From NCBI GenBank assembly GCA_019685655.1, contig JABFQP010000004.1, forward strand, positions 153,572 through 217,571: a DNA stretch of 64,000 bases. The letters are read 5' to 3'. Position numbers and translations under genes: made by a program. The DNA is from Candidatus Bathyarchaeota archaeon A05DMB-5. GTDB taxonomy: Archaea; Thermoproteota; Bathyarchaeia; Bathyarchaeales; Bathycorpusculaceae. Shown piece by piece: positions 14,914-26,543 of the stretch (within the stretch, counting starts at the first letter, position 1; each line of letters begins with the position of its first letter). The notes under the pieces are model-generated. The model did no database searches. It worked only from the letters and a program-made list of their open reading frames with translations, and had not been told where the DNA came from.

Positions 14914-17703
14914 TCAATTACTTATTGCCTCAGATTCTCTTTGTCCATCATGTTTAAGATCTGTTTCTTGAACTTGTGGCTTTACTGATTCCAGAGAATT
15001 CGCAGAACCAATAAATCTAGTTTCTTCTTTTAGGTTTAGTGTGCCTTTGACTGTGCCGTCTTCCATGTACTTCAGTGCAAAACCCATTTTTCTTGTTAGG
15101 CTGATGGCACGGTGGTTGTCCGGCAACATTATCGCGTATAATGTTTCGATGCCCATGTCCTTGCATATGTCGATTGTGTAGTCAACCATTTTCGTGCCTA
15201 AGCCGAGTCCTTGCCATGGGTCTGCGATTATGAAGGCGATTTCGCCTTTTTTGCCGTCTGGTTCAATGCTGACGCGGACGACGCCGAGGATTTTTCTTCG
15301 TCCTTCTTCGGTTAATTCGGCGATTATGGCGATTTCGCGGTCGTAGTCGATGTTGCAGTAGCGTACTCGCATTTCGTGCGGTGTATCCTTTATTATTTGG
15401 AAGAAGCGGTAACGTATGGATTCTTCACTGAAGTTTTGGAACATTTCCAGCCATAAGGGTTCGTCTTCGGGTTTTATAGGTCTTAACAGCACGGTTCGCC
15501 CGTCGCGCATCCGCCATAAAGTTTCATACTTCTTTGGGTAGGGGCTTATCACTAGATGCTGGTGTGGCTCGATTTTTTGGAAGACGCGCTCTTTGTCTAT
15601 GAGAATACGCGCGTCTATTGCGCAAGCCTCTTTCTCGTTTATGAAAAGCGGGTTAATGTCAATTTCTTTTATTTGTGGAAAATCAATTAGCAATTGCGAG
15701 AAGCGCACGATTATTTCTTCGAGAAGTTTAATGTTAGCGGGTGGCACATTTCTGTAGCCTTTCAGAAGCTGGTAAACTTTGGTTTCTTCCATCATCCGCC
15801 TTACTAACGTCTGATTTAAGGGCGGAAGCCCAAGTGAAAAGTCTTTAAAAAGCTCCACACCTACGCCGCCCATACCAAAGAGTATTACCGGTCCAAAAAG
15901 CGGGTCGGTTTTTGCGCCAAGTATTACTTCGTAGCCTCGTTTGTTTATCATTTTTTGCACCGTTACGCCGATGATTTCAGCGTTGGGGTTGTAGGCTTTC
16001 GCGTTTTTTATGATGGTTTCGTAGGCTTCGTGGACTTCGGTTTCGTTTTTCAGGTCGAGGATTACGCCGCCCGCGTCAGTTTTATGCGTTATTTGTGGAG
16101 AGAGGATTTTTAGAACGACTGGGTAGCCGATTTGCGAGGCACATGAGACTGCTTCTTCAGGTGTTTCTGCGACCATTGTTTTTGCTACTGGAAACTCGTA
16201 GTATTCTAGTAGTTTTTTGGCTTCAGCTTCGTTTAGAAGTTCACGGTTTTCTGCGGCTGCGTTGCGGATTATTGTCATGATTGGGCGTTTTGGCGGAGAC
16301 GCATCGACTGGAAGTTCTTCTGGTGTTTCGTAGATTAGTTCCAAGTTGCGTTTGTAATTGTACATGTAAAGGTAGGTTTTGATTGCTTGTTCTGGCGTTC
16401 CATATGTCGGGATGCTGTTTTGGTTCAAGATGCGGTTTGCGTCTTCTACGGCTCCGCGTCCCATAAAAGAAGTTAAGATTGTCTTGTTTTGGTAGCCCCT
16501 GTTTTTTACTACTTCTGCTATGGCTTGCGCGATTTCGACTGGTTCAGCAACTGCTTGAGACGTATAGATGATTAGGATGCCGTCCACGTTTTCGTCGTTT
16601 AAGCACGCTTCAACTACTGCCTTGTAGCGGTCTGCGTGTGCATCTCCTAAAATGTCGATTGGATTGCCTCTGCTCCAGTAAGGCGGCAAAATACTGTTGA
16701 AATAATCCATTGTTTTCTGGCTTAGTTTGGCAAGTTTTCCGCCCCGCGCAATTAAAGCATCAGTAGCCATCACACCGGGTCCACCTGCGTTTGTGATTAT
16801 GGCAAGGTTCGGTCCCTTTGGCAAGGGCTGCATGCCTAGGACTTCGGCGGCGTTGAATAGGTCAGCGATTTCTTCTACGCGCACCATACCTGCGCGTTTG
16901 AATGCCGCATCGTAAATCATGTCTTCGCCTGTAAGCGAGCCAGTGTGGCTAGCGGCGGCTTTTGCGCTTTCTGTGAATTTGCCTGCTTTTACTACAATTA
17001 TGGGTTTTGTTCGTGCGAAGTGGCGGGCTGCGCTTAGGAATTTGCGTGCGTTTGTTATGCCTTCTATGTACATGAGGATGCTGCGGGTTTTTGGGTCTGT
17101 TCCGAAATAGTCGATTAAATCGCCGAAGTCTACGTCTATCATTGAGCCTACTGAGACGAAGTTGCTGAAGCCTATGTTTTCTTCTATTGCCCAGTCAAGA
17201 ATTGCGGAGCCGAGTGCGCCGGATTGGCTGATGAAGGCTATGTTGCCTGGTTTGGGCATTTTGCTTATGAAGGTAGCGTTTAAGTTGGCGCTTGGGCGAA
17301 TTATGCCTAAACAGTTTGGTCCGATTATGCGTAAGCCGTATTTGCGTTTTATTTCAGTTATTTTGTCTTCTAGTGCTTTGCCTTCGGCGCCGATTTCTTT
17401 GAAGCCCGCTGAGATTATGATTATGCCTTTTATTCCTGCTTTGCCGCACTGTTCGACTACGTCTGGAACAGTTTTGGCTGGAGTAGCAATTATGGCTAGG
17501 TCGACTGGTTCTGGGATTTGGTCAACAGACTGGTAAGTCTTTAAACCCATTATTTCTGGCTTGCGAATGTTTACGGGGTAGACTTTGCCCTCGAAACCAA
17601 GCTCAATAAAATTTTTCATTAATGCATAGCCTACTGTGCCCTCTTCGTCGCTTGCGCCGATTATGGCGACGCTTCGAGGATTAAAAATCTTGTCAAGATA
17701 CAT
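14914..17703 (-). CDS. Fused ADP-forming acyl-CoA synthetase (alpha-beta) with C-terminal GNAT domain
   Basis: About 930 residues. The N-terminal CoA-binding domain (PRSVAIIGASDEEGTVGYAL) and succinyl-CoA-synthetase-like core retain the catalytic-loop His in AASHTGSLTG. An ATP-grasp follows (SPQITHKTDAGGV, GAKTDPLFGPVILFGMGGVG). A GNAT domain occupies about 730-890 with the acetyl-CoA motif QGLGLGTKM. This is the layout of Pat/YfiQ protein acetyltransferases, but many of those lack the catalytic His, while this one keeps it. It could make acetate and ATP from acetyl-CoA, acetylate proteins, or both. The ATG at 17703 is taken over an in-frame TTG three codons upstream. It is monocistronic. Confidence 0.88.
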   Translation of the reverse strand: MYLDKIFNPRSVAIIGASDEEGTVGYALMKNFIELGFEGKVYPVNIRKPEIMGLKTYQSVDQIPEPVDLAIIATPAKTVPDVVEQCGKAGIKGIIIISAGFKEIGAEGKALEDKITEIKRKYGLRIIGPNCLGIIRPSANLNATFISKMPKPGNIAFISQSGALGSAILDWAIEENIGFSNFVSVGSMIDVDFGDLIDYFGTDPKTRSILMYIEGITNARKFLSAARHFARTKPIIVVKAGKFTESAKAAASHTGSLTGEDMIYDAAFKRAGMVRVEEIADLFNAAEVLGMQPLPKGPNLAIITNAGGPGVMATDALIARGGKLAKLSQKTMDYFNSILPPYWSRGNPIDILGDAHADRYKAVVEACLNDENVDGILIIYTSQAVAEPVEIAQAIAEVVKNRGYQNKTILTSFMGRGAVEDANRILNQNSIPTYGTPEQAIKTYLYMYNYKRNLELIYETPEELPVDASPPKRPIMTIIRNAAAENRELLNEAEAKKLLEYYEFPVAKTMVAETPEEAVSCASQIGYPVVLKILSPQITHKTDAGGVILDLKNETEVHEAYETIIKNAKAYNPNAEIIGVTVQKMINKRGYEVILGAKTDPLFGPVILFGMGGVGVELFKDFSLGLPPLNQTLVRRMMEETKVYQLLKGYRNVPPANIKLLEEIIVRFSQLLIDFPQIKEIDINPLFINEKEACAIDARILIDKERVFQKIEPHQHLVISPYPKKYETLWRMRDGRTVLLRPIKPEDEPLWLEMFQNFSEESIRYRFFQIIKDTPHEMRVRYCNIDYDREIAIIAELTEEGRRKILGVVRVSIEPDGKKGEIAFIIADPWQGLGLGTKMVDYTIDICKDMGIETLYAIMLPDNHRAISLTRKMGFALKYMEDGTVKGTLNLKEETRFIGSANSLESVKPQVQETDLKHDGQRESEAISN

Positions 17704-17906
17704 GGTAACCAAGACAGAGCAACCATCCAGATAAGTGGTGAGCCCCTAGCAGAAATTAAAACTTTGCGACTTAATACTACAACTTTCGCTTGAGGAATTT
17801 CTTTTGTCTAATGAAAGGTCATTTGAAATATGAAGAAAAGCAGTGCTGGGTTAACATGCATAAGTATTAAAAATCAATTGTGTGAAAGATAGTGGAGTGA
17901 TGTGTC

Positions 17907-19529
17907 ATGAAAAGAAAAATCGTTCTCACCCTAACATTGACAATACTAGTATCTGCCTTATTATGTGCAAAACTTATCTCAACAAACCACGCAGACGCCA
18001 CGCAAACAACCGTGCAACTTCTATGGACGAATCTCATGGAAGTATACGATGTGGCAGTTTCAGCCGACGGCAACTACCTAGCCGCAGTAAACGACACTGG
18101 CTTACATTATTTCGATGCTGACAGCCCCAACCCAATATGGTCTTACCAGCCAGAAGCAGGCACACTTATTTCCGTGGCTATATCAGCTGACGGTGACTAC
18201 GTAGTAGCAGGCGACACTAATGGGCACCTACATTACTTTAACCAGTCAACCCAGAGAACAGGCAGCCAAACTGCGCCAACATGGACAAGCATTGGCATGG
18301 GTCCTGGACCAGTAGAGAAGGGCACCTTGGATATGTCGGCAAACGGCAACTACACCGTAGTAGGCGGGACAGGCATAAGCATATGGTACTACGCTGGATG
18401 CACAGCACGAACAGGGTCAGACCAACCCCCAACATGGACCTACACAGCAGGCGTAAGTGATTACCGCACTGTTCACATCTCACCAAACGGCAAATACTTA
18501 GCAGGCGGAGGGGCAAGATACGAAGGCGGATTTGTAATTTTCTTCAAAGACGCCGATACACTTGAAGGAACTCCATCGCCAACATGGATGGCACAGAATC
18601 AACTAACCAGCACAATAACGGAATTGGCACTGTCAGATGATGGCTACACAGTAGCAGCAATAGACTACGGACCTAGCCCTTCAACCCTGTACTATTGGGC
18701 AAACGCCACAAACCTAACAGGCGACCCAGAAGCAACATGGACAAACCCAGGCTCGTTCAGCTGCGTAGGCGCTAGCGGTAACGGCGACACTGTAGTAACA
18801 GGGGGCATCTACTTTACAAGTGTGCACTACTGGGCAAACGCAAGAACACGCACAGGAACACAAGACGAAGACTGGATAAACCTAACCGAAACAAACGTGT
18901 ACGACATAGCAATAAGCAAAGACGGAAGCATAATGGCGGTTCCAACAATGGACCCCTCATCAGGCGATTATGCAGCTTACTTCTTAACAGCAAATGGTAA
19001 CATCATAGGCAACATTACACTGCTGTCTTTTGCAAACATGGTTTCAATGTCCACTGCGGGCACAACAGTAGCTATGGCTGGACCAGGCTACGATAGCCTA
19101 TACCTATTCAAAATAGAAATAGACTCGACCCCTCCCTCAATAAACGATGTTTACCAACAACCAGACGAAGACAACGTGTATCCAACCAACACGGTAATAG
19201 TCTACGCCAACGTGACAGACGACCAAAGCGGAGTAAAACAGGTAACGCTAAACTATACGACCGGCAACGGAACATGGTTCACCCAAGCAATGGAATTTTA
19301 CATATCAGACATCTGGAATACCACAATACCAGCCTTCCCATACTGCACAACAATAACCTACATAATCATAGCAGAAGACAACGCTCACAACACAATATCA
19401 ACAGAAGAACTAGGATTCATGCCTCATTACCACGTAATCCCAGAATACACGCCCACAATACCCATACTAGCACTAATGACAGCAACAACCCTAACAGCCG
19501 CAACCTACAAAAGAAAAAGAAAACAATAA
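17907..19529 (+). CDS. Secreted beta-propeller surface protein with C-terminal anchor
   Basis: Has an N-terminal signal peptide (KRKIVLTLTLTILVSALLCA). Residues about 40-390 contain repeated blades with VAVSADGNYLAAV, VAISADGDYVVAG, VHISPNGKYLAGG and similar, plus aromatic turns (HYF, HYWANA). A Big/fibronectin-like domain follows (STPPSINDVYQQPDEDN to about 500), then IPEYTPTIPILALM, a hydrophobic helix and a KRKRKQ tail, resembling archaeal C-terminal sorting or anchor tags. Likely an exported, membrane-attached adhesive or binding protein. GTGGAGTGATG precedes the ATG. Strongly A/C-biased codon use. Ligand unknown. Confidence 0.85.
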   Translation: MKRKIVLTLTLTILVSALLCAKLISTNHADATQTTVQLLWTNLMEVYDVAVSADGNYLAAVNDTGLHYFDADSPNPIWSYQPEAGTLISVAISADGDYVVAGDTNGHLHYFNQSTQRTGSQTAPTWTSIGMGPGPVEKGTLDMSANGNYTVVGGTGISIWYYAGCTARTGSDQPPTWTYTAGVSDYRTVHISPNGKYLAGGGARYEGGFVIFFKDADTLEGTPSPTWMAQNQLTSTITELALSDDGYTVAAIDYGPSPSTLYYWANATNLTGDPEATWTNPGSFSCVGASGNGDTVVTGGIYFTSVHYWANARTRTGTQDEDWINLTETNVYDIAISKDGSIMAVPTMDPSSGDYAAYFLTANGNIIGNITLLSFANMVSMSTAGTTVAMAGPGYDSLYLFKIEIDSTPPSINDVYQQPDEDNVYPTNTVIVYANVTDDQSGVKQVTLNYTTGNGTWFTQAMEFYISDIWNTTIPAFPYCTTITYIIIAEDNAHNTISTEELGFMPHYHVIPEYTPTIPILALMTATTLTAATYKRKRKQ

Positions 19530-19570
19530 CACACCCCATTTTTCTCATTAAAACACAATTCACCAAAAAA

Positions 19571-19604
19571 ATTCAACCTATAAATAAGGGGGGTCTATAC
19601 CCTT
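19571..19604 (+). repeat. Dispersed 3' motif, copy 1
   Basis: ATTCAACCTATAAATAAGG leads into a run of six G and then TCTATACCC. It lies 42 bases after the propeller-protein stop and 9 bases before the end of the convergent nfnB gene. Two other copies with the same core occur at 28932..28969 (minus) and 63331..63364. Each is between convergent genes and follows the gene of its own orientation. It may be a 3'-UTR or termination element. Confidence 0.6.
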
Positions 19605-19613
19605 CACAAGCAC

Positions 19614-21849
<2,236 letters not shown>

Positions 21850-21852
21850 CCA

Positions 21853-23064
21853 CTAAGCCTCCACTTTCACCAGTTTCAAAGGCGGCAAAGCCGTAACTTG
21901 TTTCCAAAACACATCCAACTTTTGGTTAAAGTCACCTACGCATCTTGGAGAAGCTTCAAAAAGCATAAAACGTTCTTGCAAACCCATTTTTTTCAAAGCG
22001 TCTTTTAGCACTGTCGTGTTTCTTTCTGCCGTGTCCCTTCCTTCTTGCAGTTTGCAGTCTTCTGCAGAGCACACAACTGCCATTACGCCGTCAAAGCCGT
22101 TCTGCAACGCGTTAACAACGTGTACTGGGTCAAGCGCCTTAAAACATGGAACCTCCAAGACAACAGCATTTCGCTTCTTGAAAAGCTCGCTTTCAGGGTC
22201 ATCCAAAGCCTTAAACTCTGACCATTGGCAACTGAACACCAATATTACTGGTGTTTTTCCTCCAACCTTTAGTTTTTTAGCGGCTTCTCCATAACGTTTT
22301 AGAACATTTTCAAACTCGAAACCTTTAACTTGAATGGCATGGTGTGGACAAACAAGTTGACACGCGCCACAGCCCATACAGTAATCGTAAAGTATTTTGG
22401 GAGTCGCGAAAGGTTCAGCTTCAATAGCAGCGTATGGACATATGAAAACACATTTGTCGCAGCCAACACATTTTTCAGTTTCATAAACAACTTTCCGAGA
22501 ATACTTCACAACTTTCACGGCGTCTTTGCTGAAACCCAACTGTTCAAGCACACTTCTGCCCAAAAGAAGCCGTCTCGTGTTAATCTTCGTGCCTTCCTTA
22601 AAACGGCAGAACGCATCTTCACACTGAACCGAAACAACATTCTTGATGCCGGATTTCAAGACCTTAAAAATGAATTCTGTTGGAACACGCCCAGAACACG
22701 GCAAACGCAAGGGAACATAATCCTTGACGCTTAAGCCCTGCTCAGCCAAGATTTCTTCAATTTCACACGTTGAAGGCGAGTTTCCACGGCACATCAAAAC
22801 AAGCGTGTCACTCTTCACCTTTTTCCTCATGCAGTCCACGTAATCTACTAGTGTATTGTAGTCATAGTATACCATTTCAATGGCAAAAACTGGACAAGCA
22901 CTGTAACATATACCGCAAACTTGGCACTTCTGTATGTCTATTTCGACTTTGCCAGTCTCAGCATCTCGCGTTATAGCTTCATACGGACAGACTGAATAAC
23001 AAATTGAACAACGGCTACAGTAATCTTGATTGATAGTTACTGCACTAACGCATTTTTCATTCAT
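21853..23064 (-). CDS. Ferredoxin-MvhD-ferredoxin-MvhD tandem electron-transfer adaptor
   Basis: Two repeat units. Unit 1: CSRCSICYSVCP and CQVCGICYSACP, then an MvhD-like domain with VLMCRGN, RLPCSGRV and VQCEDAFCRF. Unit 2: CVGCDKCVFICP and CMGCGACQLVCP, then MvhD-like with FSCQWSEF, EVPCFK and VVCSAEDCKLQ. Unit 2 lacks the second Cys of the usual first motif. Such a protein could link NfnAB (directly downstream, 3-base gap) to an HdrA, as FlxABCD does for HdrABC in some bacteria. Start uncertain between GTG 23073 and ATG 23064; I use the ATG because GGAG lies too close to the GTG. Confidence 0.82.
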   Translation of the reverse strand: MNEKCVSAVTINQDYCSRCSICYSVCPYEAITRDAETGKVEIDIQKCQVCGICYSACPVFAIEMVYYDYNTLVDYVDCMRKKVKSDTLVLMCRGNSPSTCEIEEILAEQGLSVKDYVPLRLPCSGRVPTEFIFKVLKSGIKNVVSVQCEDAFCRFKEGTKINTRRLLLGRSVLEQLGFSKDAVKVVKYSRKVVYETEKCVGCDKCVFICPYAAIEAEPFATPKILYDYCMGCGACQLVCPHHAIQVKGFEFENVLKRYGEAAKKLKVGGKTPVILVFSCQWSEFKALDDPESELFKKRNAVVLEVPCFKALDPVHVVNALQNGFDGVMAVVCSAEDCKLQEGRDTAERNTTVLKDALKKMGLQERFMLFEASPRCVGDFNQKLDVFWKQVTALPPLKLVKVEA

Positions 23065-23171
23065 CCTTGACACTTCTCCAATGTTAACTGCTTTCAGTTC
23101 CTTAATGTGTCAACCGCGCTTAGAAATCTTCAAAATGGATTTGCAACGATATAATAGTTTTGCAGCATTCC

Positions 23172-24104
23172 CTATTTTTTGTAATATGGTCTCCTAATGT
23201 ACCCATAAGCTTCTAATGCTGCCGTTATGCCTTGCCCAACTGCTGCTCCAACTTGCTTGACGGGGTGATTTGTAACGTCGCCTGCAGCGTAAACTCCAGG
23301 AACATTTGTGCGTTGGAAAATGTCGATTTTAATGTAGCCACGCTCGTCAACTTCAACACCAGCCTCCTTTGCCAATTGACTGTTTGGGTCCTCGCCGACT
23401 TGAATGAAAACGCCATCGATTGCCATCTCTCGGGTTTCGCCACTTTGATTATTAAACAATATTACTTTTGTAACTAGTTTTTCGCCTTGAATTTCCCGCA
23501 CTTCAGTATTCCACAAAATTTCAATGTTCTTTTTCGCAGCCAAATCTTTAACAAGAGCTTCTTCAGCGCGAAACTCGCTTCTGCGATGAGCAATTTTAAC
23601 TTCAGATGCAAGTCCAGCAAGATATAAAGCCGTCATCACCGCTGAGTTTCCACCACCAACAACGAGAACACGCTTATCCTTAAATAATGGGCCATCACAG
23701 ATTCCACAATAGCTAACACCTCTCCCGCGAAATTCCTTTTCGCCCGGAACATTAAGTTCGCGATAATGCGAACCAGACGCAATGATGACAGCGTTTGCCT
23801 CGTAAACTGCTCTGTTGGTTTTCACGATTTTCTTTTCGCCTTTAAGGTCCAAGCCAATTACGCTTTCGAATTCGCGGATTGTCACGCCTGTGCCTCTACA
23901 GTGCGCTGCCATCTTCTGTGCCAGTTCCATTCCATTTATGCTTTGAAATCCAGGATAATTCTCAATTAATGGAGCATCCACAGCTGTGCCTCCAGCCATT
24001 TTTCCTTCTAAAATGAGTGTTTTTAGACCGCTTCTTGCGCCGTAAATTCCAGCGGCAAGTCCAGCAGGCCCAGCGCCAATGATTATTAATTCCCAATTTT
24101 CCAT
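23172..24104 (-). CDS. trxB: Thioredoxin reductase-like flavoprotein
   Basis: A 310-residue TrxB family protein: FAD motif [20 protein letters not shown], active-site CxxC as YCGICDGPLF, NAD(P)H fold VVGGGNSAVMTALYLAG, and GDVTNHPVKQVGAAVGQG near the end. CGIC differs slightly from the common CATC. It follows arsM and the AbrB-like gene on the same strand, with 64 bases between, so may supply reduced thiols for arsenic methylation as well as general redox balance. No thioredoxin gene adjoins it. Confidence 0.9.
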   Translation of the reverse strand: MENWELIIIGAGPAGLAAGIYGARSGLKTLILEGKMAGGTAVDAPLIENYPGFQSINGMELAQKMAAHCRGTGVTIREFESVIGLDLKGEKKIVKTNRAVYEANAVIIASGSHYRELNVPGEKEFRGRGVSYCGICDGPLFKDKRVLVVGGGNSAVMTALYLAGLASEVKIAHRRSEFRAEEALVKDLAAKKNIEILWNTEVREIQGEKLVTKVILFNNQSGETREMAIDGVFIQVGEDPNSQLAKEAGVEVDERGYIKIDIFQRTNVPGVYAAGDVTNHPVKQVGAAVGQGITAALEAYGYIRRPYYKK

Positions 24105-24168
24105 GTGCTTTTCCCAAGAACAATAGTTGGGAGGTTGTTGTTTATGAATTATTCGTAATTGTGTGTTG

Positions 24169-24981
24169 CTATTTTGGTTTTATGCCGTAGACTTTGATGC
24201 TGGCAATTGAGTTAGCGTATTCTTTCATTTCTTCCAGTGAAATGTCAAAATCTTTCATCATAGCCTTTGCAGATGGGTCGTCAACAACGAAATTTACGGG
24301 GAAACGTGTTTCTTCAACAACCTTAACGTCTTGAAAGCCAGCGTTTTTGATTAATTCGAGATATTGGGCCTTCATCACTGCTCCGGAAATGCAGCCAACG
24401 TATGCTTGCTCGTTTTCCTTTATCGTTTTGGGTAGCTCTTTCAGCAAGACGATGTCAGAAATCATTAATCTTCCACCAGGCTTTAGCACTCTGAAGGCTT
24501 CTTCGAAAACTCTCTTTTTGTTTGGTGAAAGGTTGATGACGCAGTTTGAAATGATAACATCAACTGTGTTGTCTGCAACTGGAAGATTCTCAATTTCTCC
24601 AAGTCGAAACTCCACATTTTTGTATCCGCCTTTTCTACAGTTTTCTCTTGCCTTGTCAATCATTTCAGGAGTCATATCAACGCCGATGACGTGTCCTTTT
24701 TCTCCAACTTTTTTCGCTGTAAGAAAACAGTCAAGTCCGCCGCCAGAACCAAGGTCAAGAACTGTTTCGCCTTTCTTAAGTGATGCAAGCGCTACTGGAT
24801 TTCCACATCCAAGACTGAAAGCGGCGCCTTCGGGAAGCGATTCCAGTTCTGTTTTGCTGTAACCAATCTTCTCATAATTTGTGTTGCATTCTGAACTGTT
24901 GCCGCAGCAGCAAGATTCTCTTTTAGCAGCCTTAGCGTAGCTTTTTCTCACTATTTTCTTGATCTTTTCTTCTCTTACCAA
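24169..24981 (-). CDS. arsM: Arsenite methyltransferase
   Basis: A SAM-dependent methyltransferase with motif I VLDLGSGGGLDC, GVDMTPEMIDKAR, and conserved Cys of ArsM in ESCCCG, ISNCVINLSP and YVGCISG. The NSSECNTNYEKIGYS start region is also typical. It methylates trivalent arsenic, with family members handling other metalloids. Start TTG at 24981 is backed by GAAGGTG six bases upstream. Twelve bases after a small AbrB-type gene, which probably regulates it. Cytoplasmic. Confidence 0.9.
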   Translation of the reverse strand: MVREEKIKKIVRKSYAKAAKRESCCCGNSSECNTNYEKIGYSKTELESLPEGAAFSLGCGNPVALASLKKGETVLDLGSGGGLDCFLTAKKVGEKGHVIGVDMTPEMIDKARENCRKGGYKNVEFRLGEIENLPVADNTVDVIISNCVINLSPNKKRVFEEAFRVLKPGGRLMISDIVLLKELPKTIKENEQAYVGCISGAVMKAQYLELIKNAGFQDVKVVEETRFPVNFVVDDPSAKAMMKDFDISLEEMKEYANSIASIKVYGIKPK

Positions 24982-24993
24982 GTTAACACCTTC

Positions 24994-25233
24994 TTACTTA
25001 AAAACATCCTTCAATATTGGTCCAAGCATGTTTTTCACTGTGTTTCCAAGTGCTTCAGCTTTGACCATCATGATGCAGCATACTTCGCCGTTGTGTTCGC
25101 ATCCTATAACTGCTAATTTATCGTTTGGTTTCAGTTTGGCTTTTTCTCGTAAATCTTTTGGCAGAACGATTTGTCCTTTAGAATCAACCGTCACTACCGC
25201 GTCGACTTTGCAACATCCCTTATTGTTACTCAT
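24994..25233 (-). CDS. AbrB/SpoVT-type regulator with Cys pairs
   Basis: A 79-residue protein: KGCCKVDAVVTVDSKGQIVL, PKDLREKAKLKPNDKLAVIG, then CEHNGEVCCIMMVKAEALGN. The swapped-hairpin AbrB core is clear. Extra Cys (GCCK, GC, VCC) suggest metal or metalloid sensing. From memory it resembles small AbrB proteins noted beside hgcAB and arsM genes; no hgcAB is seen here. First gene of the AbrB-arsM-trxB cluster, so a local regulator is likely. Confidence 0.78.
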   Translation of the reverse strand: MSNNKGCCKVDAVVTVDSKGQIVLPKDLREKAKLKPNDKLAVIGCEHNGEVCCIMMVKAEALGNTVKNMLGPILKDVFK

Positions 25234-25334
25234 GTTTTCACTTCTTTAGAGACAATGCAAAGCAGAATATTTAGGCTTTTCTGGATATTCTGATTTTTCT
25301 GAAAAATCCAACAACAAATAATATAAAAGAAAAG

Positions 25335-26444
25335 CTAAATCGCCAAAGCAAGCAGTTCCGCTATATCCATTATCTGGATTTTGCCCTCATTTCCAGTCGT
25401 CTTAACAGCATCTTCTATGGTTAATAGACAGAATGGACATGCCACAGCCAAAATTTCCGCTCCAGCTTCAACAGCATCCTTAACGCGGATTTCTGCCAAA
25501 CGTGGACCTGGAATGTCAACCCAAAGTCTTCCACCACCACCTTCGCAGCAAAGGCTTCTGGCTCTTGAACGGTCAAATTCTAACAGTTTAACTCCTGGCA
25601 CGCTTTCGATGACTTTGCGTGGTTCTTCGTAGATGTTGTTTTGTTTTCCGAGGAAGCATGGGTCGTGATAGATTACTTTTTTGTTAACTTCTTTTGTGAA
25701 AACTAGTTTTTTCTCGTCTATCAGTTTTGCAAGTAGTTGCGTGTGATGTTGCATTTCAACGCTTGTTTGATTATATCTATTCTTGAATGCGTGAAACCCG
25801 TGAGGACAGCTTGTTACAGCTTGCTTTACATTGTATTTGTTGAAAATTTTCATGTTTTCTTCAACGAGAAAATCGAACAAGCCTTTCTCGCCCATACCGT
25901 AAACTTCGCTTCCACAACACGTCTCCTCATCGCCCAACACGCCAAAGTTTAATCCGGCTTTCTGAAAACACGCCCCGAGGCTTTTGGCTACGCTTTGCAC
26001 TCTCGGGTCATAGGCTGATGTGCAACCAACATAATAGAGGAATTCTGCGCCTTGCGAAATATGTTTGAGATTTAAGCCTTGACTCCATTCTGAACGTTTG
26101 TTCCGAATTCGTGCCCAAGGGTTGCCATTTTTGAATATGCTTTCCAATGCATCGCGAATTGTCGGTGCAATTTGTCCTTCTTCGACAGCCATGCTGCGAA
26201 TGTCAATTAGAAATTCGTATGGGTTTATTTCTTTTGGGCATCGCACGCCGCATGTGGAGCATGTCGTGCAACTCCACAACTCATTCTGCGGATGAATTGT
26301 TAACTTGCCAAGTGTGGCGACTTCGCGCATGTATTTTCTAACGTTTAAGTTAGCTTTTCTTGCTACTGGACAGCTTCCAGTGCATGTTCCACATTGGATG
26401 CATTCGAGAAGTTTATGTTTCTGTGCGAGTTCTTGAGCGTTCAT
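25335..26444 (-). CDS. HdrD-like Fe-S oxidoreductase (HdrC-HdrB fusion)
   Basis: N-terminal HdrC-like clusters CIQCGTCTGSCP and CTTCSTCGVRCP, then two CCG domains. The first has VGCTSAY, ETCCGSE and SCPHGFHA, where the usual second Cys of CPHC is Gly; the second is complete (HDPCFLG, SLCCEGGGG, CPFC). The protein resembles HdrD/GlpC-type reductases. It is divergent from the second hdrA (26544..28910), and such a pair could form an HdrA-HdrD complex. The start is probably ATG 26444; GTG 26456 and ATG 26453 are also in frame. Substrate unknown. Confidence 0.85.
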   Translation of the reverse strand: MNAQELAQKHKLLECIQCGTCTGSCPVARKANLNVRKYMREVATLGKLTIHPQNELWSCTTCSTCGVRCPKEINPYEFLIDIRSMAVEEGQIAPTIRDALESIFKNGNPWARIRNKRSEWSQGLNLKHISQGAEFLYYVGCTSAYDPRVQSVAKSLGACFQKAGLNFGVLGDEETCCGSEVYGMGEKGLFDFLVEENMKIFNKYNVKQAVTSCPHGFHAFKNRYNQTSVEMQHHTQLLAKLIDEKKLVFTKEVNKKVIYHDPCFLGKQNNIYEEPRKVIESVPGVKLLEFDRSRARSLCCEGGGGRLWVDIPGPRLAEIRVKDAVEAGAEILAVACPFCLLTIEDAVKTTGNEGKIQIMDIAELLALAI

Positions 26445-26543
26445 GTTCAACATCACTTTTAACTAAATGGGGGCATAAGATTTTTAATAAGTGTTTTCCC
26501 TTGTATCATCTAAAACTATCATGGAAAGCGGAGATTGTCAAGA

